Shown here: positions 35,801 to 47,800 of the stretch, piece by piece
How the letters are laid out: each line of letters opens with the position of its first letter
Position numbering within the stretch: position 1 is the first letter of the stretch
Assembly: GCA_963556495.2 (NCBI GenBank)
Contig: OY747707.1
Location: forward strand, 5,391,001-5,455,000
Origin: Valencia hispanica
Taxonomy: Eukaryota > Chordata > Actinopteri > Cyprinodontiformes > Valenciidae
Length of the DNA stretch: 64,000 bases
Direction of reading: 5' to 3'
Notes under the pieces: model-generated
Database searches by the model: none
The model's input: only the letters and a program-made list of their open reading frames with translations
Told to the model about the DNA's origin: nothing
Position numbers and translations under genes: made by a program

Positions 35801-38800
35801 TTAGAGCGATGCTATATTGGCAGTCATATCATGCTCAGGAAACTGTAGTTAAAACTCCCTCTTGGTTGGCGATTGAGAATAGTTTGACTTCAAAAAACAT
35901 CACTCCGTGCTATTTTGTTTTCAGCTCTTAGACCATCTGCAGCTTGCAAAGGAGAGCATTTTATTTTATACAACTGTCAAAAAATTTGGTTACAAATTAG
36001 AAAGTATTGTGAACTACCAAACACATCTGTGCACGCTCCTATATGGCATAACCATGCCTTTCCTCCTTCATTTACAAATGCTGCTTTTAAAGAATGGCAT
36101 CGTAAAGGTATAGAATTTATAAAAGATCTTTACATCAATAATCGGCTTTGCTCCTTTGATCAGCTACGAACAAAATTCACCTTACCCAATACTCATTTTT
36201 TCCGTTTTTCTGCAGTTAAAGGAATTATATAAGACACAATTTTCCGTCATTTGATTTCCTACCCAATGACAACACATTATTTAAGTTTTCACTAGGTCCT
36301 TCAGATGCTAAAGGTCGGATCTCATAGCTTGTTACGTTTTTTTCACAAAAGATTGCTCAACCTGCAATCAATATCAAACAACTGTGGGATGAGGATCTAA
36401 ATATTTCAATCGAAGATGACCATTGGAAGTTATCACTAAATGCTATCCATCACTGTTCTATCAATGCCAGACTTCAGTTGATACAATTTAGAGTATTACA
36501 CAGGTTACATTACTCAAAGGATAGATTACATAAAAATTTTCCTCAAACTTCACCCCTCTGTGATAGATGCAAGACAGCTCACTGTACATTGGCACATCAA
36601 TTTTGGCTTTGTCCATTAGTCCAAGGTTTCTGGTGTTCCATCTTCAATTGGTGTTCTAATGTCCTGAATGTAAATATTGATCCCGATCCTCAAACTGCTC
36701 TGCTTGGATACTCCAGCATATTGGAAAACTTGGGTCATAAATCAACTACAATCATTTCCTATGGTATGGTCATTGCAAAAAGATGTATTCTTAAGTTGTG
36801 GAATTCAAACTCTTCGCCACAGTTTGAAGTCTGGCTCAGGGAATTCGTTGGGATATTACAGATCGAAAAGCTGAGGTATGAGGTCTCAGGAAATTCTCAG
36901 AAATTTCAGGCTGTATGGGGACCAATATTGAATTACCTGAAACTGTAGTTGATCCCTTAATATTGATGATTTATATGGACAACGGAGGCTTATGTAGACT
37001 TTTAAGTATATTACATTATTTTGTAACCCCCTTTGTTAGTCTTTGTGTTATTTTGGTTTTGTTTATGTTTCCTTTTCCTCTAATATTATCCAAAATATTT
37101 TAGAAGTATTTTTTGTTTCAAGCCACTTATGTATACATATGTATGAAAAGCTAATTAAGCTATATTTGACTCTGTATTTTTATTGAGTTGCTGTAAGATG
37201 CCTTGTTAAATTGAAAAACTAATAAATAAATATATAAAAAAAGAAAGTTAACATTTAAAACCCTTAAAACATTTTTATAGATTTATAAATCTAATAAATT
37301 TATTTTCTGTCATGCATGTCCATTAATTTAGTTCAATTCAGTTTACAAAAAAGTCATTTCAATTCAATCAGACATACGTTCCAATTAATCCTTCAGTTGA
37401 TTATTCCAATCAATTTTAAAGTTTTATGTCTAAGGAAGCCCAGTAGATTGCATCGAGTCATTGACTTGCAGCATTCACTCCACCTGGTCGAACATGTCTT
37501 AGTTAGCTATTGACTTGATTTGTGACCATCAAATTGATTTTTGTCTCACAGAAACCTGGCTGCAGCAAGAGGATTATGTCCGTATAAATGAATCAACTCC
37601 TTCCAGTTATGTGAATTATTTCACAACCATTTTTCGTTCGGATTTATCAATTAATCCTTCACCAACTAATAGCTTGTTCTTTTGAACATCTAACTCTAAA
37701 TTTTCCTCACCCAAATGGCAAAGCACTAAACCACTTTTGTTTTTGGTTTTGTATCATTTACCAGGCCCTTACTCTCAATTTTTAGATCAGATCTCAGATT
37801 TTTTATTTTATCTAGTGTTAAATACTGATGAGGTAATCATAGTGGTTGATTTTAATATTCATGTCGACACTGAAACTGGTAGCCTAAATGTAGCCTCTAA
37901 TGCTATTTCAGACTCAATTGGCCTTACTCAAAAAATACAGGGGCCCACCTACTCCGGTCATCATACTTTGGACCTTATACTGACAAATGGCATTGAGTGT
38001 GAAGAAATAACAGTACTTCCACATAACCCTGTCTTGTTAGCCCGTTTTTTAATAACTTTTAAATTTATTTTAACTGAGCACCCCAAACCTGAAAGAAAAA
38101 TTCATTATATTCATTATATGGGCAGCAATTTAATCTCTAACCCTTCATAAATTGATGGTCTGGTTCATAGTGTTACTTCCTCATTGCGTCTGGCATTAGA
38201 TAATGTAGCCCCCCTAAAAGTGATGGTAATTAGCCATAGGAGGTTGGTTCCCTAGTTTAATTCAGTACTTTAAAGCAGAATGCTAGGGGATTGAGGAAAA
38301 ATGGCGCTCTACACACCTAGAGGATTCCTATTCAATCAGGAAAAATAGTCTACTGCTGCATAAAAAGAAATCATTATATTTCATAGTTAATAAATGCTCT
38401 GTTTTGTCACACCCATACCTTGGTAACTCCTTGAATTCTCATCAAAGCGCTAGAAAAATGACAAAAATGAACAGAAGAAAAGAATCAGTTTGAAGGTAGA
38501 GGAGTTGCCTTTACTTAACATGGAAAGTAAACTAATGGACTCACATTAAAAGGATCCAAAGGAATGGCTGGGCCTGGTGGTCCTGGAGGTCCCGGCGGTC
38601 CTGGTGGACCGGCAACTCCCTACAGAAAACACAGCAATTTATTCTTTGGTTTACCCTACTAAGGTAACATATCAGAATATTTTGGTCTCCCGAGGAACAG
38701 TCATCGTAGCTCTGATGGAAACACAAACAGATACGGCTGACCTGGTGTGGGTGCACCTTTAAGGTGGTCCTAGTTAGTAGGAGGGAACGACAGATGGGTA

Positions 38801-41800
38801 GAGTTTGAACAAAACATTGCTCTAAGGTAGTGGTTTCCAACCCTGGTGCTTAAGATCAACTGTCCTGCAGATGTATCCCTGCTCCAACGCAGCTGAATCA
38901 AATAATTGAATGACCTTTTCAGGACGCCATCAAATTTAGCAAAGACTTGGTCACAAGCCATTCATTTGATTCAGCTGTGTTGGAGCAGGGATGCATCTAA
39001 AACCAGCAGGACATTAGATCTCGAGGACTGGAGTTGGAGACCACAGGTCTAAGACATGTGTGTCCAGCTCCAGTCCCCAAAGATTGGTGTCCTGCCAGTT
39101 TTATATTGTCTCTGATCCAACACTGCAGATTAAAATGGTCCAACTACCTCCTCAGCATGTGGAAGTTCTGCAGAGGTTCTGCTCATGAGCCATCATTTGA
39201 TTCAGGTGCGGGGAACCAGGGAGAGAAATAAAAAGCTGTAGAATAGTGGCTCTTGAAGATTGCCTTTGAGCTAAGGATCTGTCTAATGATAACGGTCAAG
39301 ACTATCAGAAATCACTTAGTACATAAAACTGTCCTTGCATGTGCAACATGAAACACTATTTTGTTTTTTTTGTGATCTTATTTGTGTAAATTTGGTTTGT
39401 AATTTGTAAGTAAATTGTCCTTGTAGAGGAAAACAAATACTAGTAAGTAGTTTTGGTACACTTTTATTATAAAGGTATAAGTGTAATTGTCAAATGTTTT
39501 CTAGAATGTTTATTATATTTATTTTAGACTGAATTGAAGATAGATGCACTACAGAAATACCAACAATAACTTTCTTCTGTTTAGTTTTTGCTGTCTGATG
39601 CCCCAACGGTGGTAAAATCCACTGTTTCTTCTTTATTTACCTGTTTAATATATTTAATACTTGGTCAGTTTATTGATTTGTTTGATTTTAATACTCTGCA
39701 GAGCACACAATTAAGATTCAATTGTTTGTTAAATTCAGTGATCAAAAACCACTGTTATTAGTGTGACATTTTAGAAGTAAATGAGGTGAAAAACGTCTAG
39801 ATTTCCGCAATAAATATCCGCCCATCAGCTGACCATGGCCTCTACATATCAGGCATCGGCACAGGCTGTAGAAAAACCCATATCTGTCAATCTCTACTTT
39901 GAGAATCTCTGTTAAGTTAAATCACATTTTGGCTAAATGTACAATAGACCTCCGGTATTCGCAGTGTTAGGGATCCCAGCTGCTCACGAGTTGCTGTTCG
40001 CCAGTACTTGGGACCCCCTCTAAAAATGCTAATAACTGCCTATTTTTTATTTTTATTTATTTTTTTGGAGCTAGTGGCCTTTATTTGAAAGTTGCCAGAC
40101 AGGAAGTACAGGAGACAGAAGGGGGAAGACATGCGGCACATGTTCCGAGGCCAGGAATCGAAACCGAGACAGCAGTGCCGAGGATCATAGCCTCTGCATA
40201 TGGGGTGCCATACTGCTACGCCACGCGATGCCCTATAACTGCCTATTTTAATAGTTCAAACACCAAATATACCTCATTATGCAATAATACACGGAGTGGA
40301 AACCATCTTTGCATGACAGCAGATGCTAACATCATGGTCCATGGGGGGTGCAGTCAATCAACACCAAGAAAAATGTATCTCAATTCTGGATTGGCTGCGA
40401 ATAGCGTATCAAGTAGCCTAGCTATTTCAGTTTCTCAATTTGCATTTTCTTTTAAATGTATTTTTTATATGTTTTACAAAAAAATCCACAAATGCTGAAC
40501 TACATTAGGTAGGGGTCCACTGTAAAGCCAAGTGGCAGGCTTTACAGTAGAAACTCTCGCAATTACCGCCACCTTGTAGTAGCAGAAATACAATTAGGTA
40601 GGTGTGATGTTAAATGATCAAATAACCTTTAATCAACCTCTTAAAACTCCAAGCCAGACTTTCAAAGATTGGTTTCTAACTCATAATATCATTTTGTGGC
40701 AGGAAAACCAAACCCAAACCCAGATAAACGGATGTGGTTAGTGGTTGTAAAGTAAGACAAATTGATGTTAAGTTTCCTGCATTAAAGGAAAAATATCACA
40801 ACTTACTGGGTAGCCATAACCTGCACCGCCTCCTGGGTCTCCTTTTTCGCCCTTGTATCCATTAACACCTGGACGACCCTGATGGATAAAAGTCACTGAT
40901 CATTTTTATTGCACTTTTTAAAGCCTCAGAAACTCTGAGAATAACTGGTGAACTACACTTACGGGTCTTCCAGGCATTCCTATTTCACCTTTCAGTCCAG
41001 GAGGCCCCTGAGGACCCTTCAACAAGACATAATTATATAATATTATGAAAACATGAAATCATGAAATCACAGCCTAAAAATCTTCGAAATGCAAACTTAC
41101 AGAAGGTCCAACAGGTCCTGACGGTCCTCTGTCTCCCTAAAGAAACCAAGCAGACATGATTACCGAAGAAAACAGGAACAAGAAGGAGCTGATGGGAATA
41201 AACAGAGTAAGTGATGAGACTCACTTTGAGGCCAGTTAGCCCTCCCAGATACAATGGATTTCCATCAGGTCCAATTATCAAGCCTGCCTCTCCTTTTTCA
41301 CCCTAAACACACAAAACTGATGATGATGACGATGATTATCAGCTTGATCATCAGCTGATCAATATAACTGGAGCTTACCTTCAGGCCATAACCTGGTGGA
41401 CCAGGGTCACCTCTGTCCCCTTTCGGTCCAACAGGACCCTGGGAAGTGAATGAAAATATTCAGGTGAGAAATTTAGAAATAACCCACCTCAACTGTTACG
41501 CTTACCCATTAATATGCGTTCATGCAGCTCAGCTTGGAAACTGTTGTGCAAGTCATTGTGTTGACTCTACAACAGGGGTCACGTTAACCAAATACTCTCC
41601 GTATTTTACAGTTTTTTTTTTTTAATCTGAAGGCCGTCCGTCATTTTTGACAGATTAGTATTCACACCTTGGTGCAGACGCACACACATTTTCAACTTTA
41701 CGCAAGGAGTACAGGTCAATCAAATCAATCAATCAATGAATCAATCAAAAAGAAGATTCCCATGAGAGCATCTAAACATCATCTCAGACCTGGACACCGT

Positions 41801-44800
41801 ACTCAATGCATCTCACTAACCGGGAGCTGACAGCGCCTTGAAGAGTTACTGAGGCTTTGGAGCGCATCGCCCCAAGACGCCGGTGTCACACCAACCACCG
41901 GTGTGTGCTGGGGGGTTTCCTCCCGCTGAAGCAATAGCTTGCGGGTCAGGAAATGAGTCGTTCAGAGTCTTTCTGACTTCTTATCACATAAGTTGGAGAA
42001 ATGTTCCCTGTTTTCAAAACTTTGGCTAAAGTGGCGCTTAATTCCAGTCTCCAGTGTGGCAGCGGAGCACGGATTCAGCCTCCAGAACATCTAAACCCCC
42101 ATGAGAAGCCATCTGACCGAGGCAAAAATCCAAAACCTCGTGATAATATCCGCCGCAGCAATCCCACTATTTTATCACGCACAAGCAGGCGATCATTTCA
42201 CTTCCATGCAGAGCAGGAGGAAGTTGCGTTCAGGCCACAGCAGTAAACTGTTGTATTTTAGGTGCAATAATTCAAATTTATTCGTTTTTACATAAATGGA
42301 GTCAAAAAGGTACATAGCTCGGTAGGCAACTTGGAACTGCCCGGTATGTGACAGGCACAATCTGGAATTGAACCTACAACCCTCCAATTACAAGCCAACT
42401 ATTCTACCCACTGAGCCACAGTCGCCCTGTATTTAGTTCTCTGTTCAGTTTGTTCAGATTATTAAAAAATTAATTACAAAAAGAAGTTACATATAAAAAC
42501 TTATTGAATATGTTATTTTAAAAGTCGACGGGAAAACTGGATTAAGACTGGATTTTTTTTGACCCCGTTGGTCAAAATGACAGACAACAACAAAGTCTAG
42601 CTGCGGTTCCATGTTATACGACTGAAGTCCAGAAACACATAAAAAATAGTTGGTTTATATTTCAAAATTACTCCCTAAACAGGTCGTCATTTTTAGAAAT
42701 ATTTCCATACACAAGAAAACAGAAAATAAGCCCAAAACGCTGTAGTAGCTATGCCAGACCTGAATGGGGCACTGTGACGCTACCAATGAAAAACATTTTT
42801 AAAAAGTAGCAAATGGGAGCTACAAAGAAAAGCAATTTTAAATAGAATATAAATAATAAACAACAAAGATAGCAAGTGATATAAATTTCTTTTAAAACAT
42901 AGGAAACTTACAGGAAAACCAGCTCTACCAGGTAAACCAGCCACACCCTGGGAAGGACAATAAACTAGTTTGTAAGAGCCTGCTAGTTCAGTGTCTTCTT
43001 AAGCATTCAAAGGATATATTCATTCAGTATGATTTTCTAGACTGTATATAAGGTCTAACAACAATGTATACTGAGATCTAATCAACTCACCCTGAGCTTT
43101 ATCGACAAAACATTGATGGAAAAAACATAAAAACTTTCAGCTGAAATGAAAACTTTTTAATATTTGGAGGCTAAAAGGTGCTGAAGTCTAGACTTGCTTT
43201 ATATGAACTCACGTTGTCTGGTGGCTGGTAGACTATTTGTCCTGGTGGTCCTGGTGGACCTGGTGGACCCGGGAGTCCAGTTCCATCTCGGCCGGGTTCA
43301 CCCTATCAAACCAACCAACAAATAAATGACCATTCCATCTCCTACCACATCCAAACTGATCTAAATAAGCTCTTTATTTACCACACAAAGCAACATAAAA
43401 CCAATCTGTATTCATGAAAAACACTGTTTTAATAAGTATTTTTTATATTAATTTTGCATATAACTGCAACAATTTATCTAAGGATAGACATTATATTTAC
43501 CAACTCTCCTTTGTCACCTCTGTCACCCTTTTGGCCCTGTGAGGTAAAGAGAAACTAATTTACTTTATAGATCATGAGAAGTATTGCTCCTTTAATACCA
43601 TAACCTGGTAAATTGAGGGTAGATCTGAAAATGCTAAATAGATAATTGTATCACAAATCTTTTTTTTAAGTAAAAAGAAAGGAATAAAAAAATAAAAAAA
43701 TACAAAACAAACAAATAATACATGAAGAACTATTTTGTAATTTATATTGGTCTATCATCTTAGGCACCTCTGACCATAGGAGTTCCCCAAGGATGAATAC
43801 TCGGACTTGTTTTATTTTCTTCATAGATTAAATTTCGTGTTTTGTAACTTTTATGCAGATGATACACAGATTTAAAATTAATACTGTTTTTAGTCAACTA
43901 ATTCACACTTTAAAAATACAGCTAATTATTGTGCACTGTGTCAGACTATATGAATCATGTATGCATGTCTCAATCATCTGGAAACTGATCGACCGCCCTC
44001 TGCTTTGTAACTTTCACACAGAGTTCTCTGTTCCTTACCGGAGGCCCTGGGAAGCCATCCAGGCCGGGTTGTCCGTCTCTTCCCGGAGGACCCTGCTCAC
44101 CCTTCGAGCCTTGTGCACCCGGAAAACCGGGTTTACCCTGCAAAGATCGATTCAGGTTAAACCAGTGAAACACAGGAAAGAAAGTCAAATTCAAAACAGG
44201 CAGGAGAACTGACTGACTGACTGATGGAAAAAATTTGCCAAATTATGAGGCTCAAATGCTTTTGCTCTTGTGAGTAATAAGGTGGGCGTTCTCTTTGGAA
44301 TAAACTACCACCAGCTCTTCAATCTACAACTATACTTCATTCTTTTGAAACACAATTTAAATTTTTTTTAATTTCAAATGTGATGTGTGTATTTAGCAAA
44401 TTTGTAAAGCACTGTATGTGACTGCTGCTAAAATTGCTAATGTCATAGTTGAGGTGGCCTTTCAGGACCTTAAAAGGGTCATCTTCACCTCTCCTTCACA
44501 GTTGTTTTTCTTTTAACTGTATATTATTAATGTTGATGATTATGTTTGTGTGCAGTTAAATAAATAAATCCATGAGAGATGGTTTTAAAGATATAGCAGC
44601 TTCAGGTAAAGCCTCTGGGTAAAGTGTTTCCTGGTTGTTACTGACCCCAGAATATTAACTAGATTTGTCATAGTAGGATAAAAATACATTTTTATCTTAA
44701 AAAGTAAACTTTGTATTGTAATTTTTTTTTTAAGTTACTCTTTTATTAGGGCAACACTAAAGGAAGAAGAATATGCCAAAAAGGACACATTATGCCTCCT

Positions 44801-47800
44801 TCTAAAAAAGCTATGATACTGTAGGTCTATGGTCTGTACAAAACATGTTAATGAATTTCTTTGTCACATAAAGCGATCTCACCAGCTAAATGCTTGACAA
44901 ATTCAGTCCCTTTCATAATGAGCTGTTTAGAGGGCTCACTCAGTTTTATTCAAATTAGCGGTTGAAGACCATACCCACCCATCTTGTTACTAGGCTACGG
45001 GTTTGCCACACATAAGAATGGCGAGGTTTGACAGGTGAGGGGGGGGTTATATGCAAATCTCACTTATTTTGACGTCACAAAAAGGCACAAACGGTTTGTA
45101 GAAACACAAGATTTCTGAAAGCAGAAATTTGCAAGAAAAAATAAAACATAAATAAATGGATGTTTGGTTTTTATTCATGTTTGGGGTGTTTACCCAAATG
45201 GAAATGAGTGAAATTAGCATAATATGTTCCCCTAGATGTTTCATTCATCTGGTATGGCATCAGCGCTCTGCCAAAGGTTTCCCACAACTTTTTCAGCATT
45301 TAAATCCCACACTTGTCTAAACTTAAACTTCTCTAGGTTTTTATACTTTCCCCCCCCGATTTTTTAAAACTACGATATAGATCGTCGCTAAACGTTGTCG
45401 TCTTTAATCTGTAAACTTCCAACACCTTGACTAAAACTCAGATCTGAGCTCTGCGTCTCTGTGTTGTGTGAAATAAATGTGTGATGAGAGTCTTACTTCC
45501 AGCAGTCACTAAAACCAACAGACGCCTATTGGCTTTTATTTAAAACTTTTGGGGGCAAGAAAACAAGTTCATCATAGCTTGCTACTCACTGGGTGTCCAG
45601 GTAAACCAGGAGGTCCCTGAAAACACAACATAGACTTTGGTTAGTTGATGCTCCAGGAAATGTTTACTAAAAATCTTTGAGTTTAATTGGTACTGGACCA
45701 TAAAATTAAGCATCTTTCAACAGCTTTTCTGCCCTGACAGATCTAATATCAGAGGTGCATTTAGGGCTGATTTTGTTGTTCTCGTGCTGGGATTCATATA
45801 TTCCATGTTTAATTAGAATTTAGGGGAATTACGGTACCTGTATTCCTTCTGGTCCTCTGATACCGGGAAGTCCATTAGTGAAAGTCCCACTGGAGTCCTC
45901 CATGTCATCCTGAAGAACAAGGAAAAAGATTTTTATGATAAAGTATTCATCATGAAAAGTGTGTTTTTCTGCAGGTATTGCTGCTGATTGGCCCAAGTAT
46001 TTATTAAAGTTACTGGTTCAAAAGCATTGAAGTGAACATATTACTATTTGCTTCCTCTTCCTCATGATTTTCTGTTTGCTTCTCCTTCTGGGCTGGACTG
46101 GACTGAACCTTTCATGGTTTTTGCACACGTTTCTGCACTTCACCATTCATTGTTTCTTTTATCCTAGCCTATCGTATTACAGAACAGGCAGGATTCACCA
46201 TAGCAACCAGTGACCAGGTATTTCAATCAGCCTCTTCTTCTTTCTAATGCCATCAAGACGCCCCCATCGTTTCGTTTGTTACAAAGGTCACTTCCATATC
46301 GCTTTGCACTTGCGCCCTTCAGCACTTTTGCATGTTCTCCATTTCACTCATTGGGTTCTCAACTAGAACTCACAAATCCAACCCGATGACCTGGTCCGGG
46401 AGGCCCTGGAGGTCCAGGAAGACCAATTGGTCCCATGGGTCCCGGCAGACCAGCCAGTCCAGGTTCTCCTGCAGGTCCTGGTAAACCGGGTTCTCCTTGT
46501 GCTCCCTGTGGAGGAGAAACAACAAATTCACTTTGCTTTGTGGAAATCTGTGTTTTTATCCAAAATTTAATACAAGACAAACAACAAAGATCTGGTTTCT
46601 GATCTGGTTTCTGCGGTAGGCAGTTACAGGTGTTACAGGTTACAGGTTTTTAGAGGAGGTCTGAAGTATTATTTTGGTATTCATTAGCGGCTGTGGCTCC
46701 TAACCACTGGGAATACCGGGGGTCCACTGTATAAATTCATCTGGTTGTATCTGAAAAGCACATGTTTTTGCAAATTTTGCAATGAACTTTAAAGCAAATT
46801 CAGACCTTTTGTCCAATTGCTCCTGGGAGTCCCAGATCACCTGAATCCCCCTAAAGACGTAATAAAAAGAACAAGAAAAGCTTAATTAGTCCCAGTGAAA
46901 CTAAAACCTAAACCCTTTCTAAGGAAATACCTTATTATAATACTGCTATACCTGATGTATGACATGCTTTTGTCTAAATACAACTTAAGGAGATAGTTGA
47001 TTGTTTTAAAATGAAGTACACAAATCATTTTCACAGTAACATGTCCTGGATGACGCCATCAGTTGTTGGCAAGCACAGCTAATCCACCTCATTTGCCTTT
47101 GCTGCTCCTCTTTAAAATCTCTCTCTGGCCGTATGGTTAGAAAGCTGAGCAGAGAGGCGTTGGAGTAGGGGATGTGATCTTTGCCCGTTATAATCGATAG
47201 AAAAGTTGGGTTAATGGGTACCAACAGCATTCTAATTCAGACATTTATAACCAACAACCGGTTTTCTACAATCTCGTGAGATTATCTATGTTTACTGCAT
47301 ATCAGATGGTGTTAGTATTTACATGAGAGATCATGCTCTCCAGTGAGTCGGTACCTTTTCTCCCCTGGGACCAGGAGCACCTTGGAGACCGTCATTGCCA
47401 GGTAAACCAGGCAGACCCTAAAGTCCAAAAGATTTGGTTATTGGAACTTGATTCGGTTAAAGCGTTCTATCATCAGCATAACCAGGCAGTTTGTTGGGAG
47501 AATCCAGACGGGTGAAATTATGTTTGTCGTCGGAAACCATGCAGTGGTTTCTGATTTGAGTGGACTGTTTCACTTACTGGTTGACCGGGTGCCCCGGCCT
47601 TTCCTGCGGGTCCAAAACCTCCAGAGCTCCCGGCTGTGCTTTCTGAGGGGAGACCCGGAAGACCTGGGGGACCAGGGGGACCTGGTGGACCTGGAAGTCC
47701 CTGGATTAAAAAGAATGAAAATTCAAACCCATCAAGACAAATTTTCACCTACAAGTCAAGAACCACAGAATGATCTGAAATGTTCTGGTTCTGCTCACCC

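Noticed and set aside
42001..42246. 81-codon open frame as a gene
   Set aside because: It is the opposite-strand relative of another repeat copy at 11516-11839 and lies in a col18a1 intron, so I treat it as repeat sequence.
47518..47748. Single-exon collagen-like gene
   Set aside because: The Gly-X-Y frame extends past splice sites only by chance; it is visible exon 9 of col18a1 with clear GT-AG borders.
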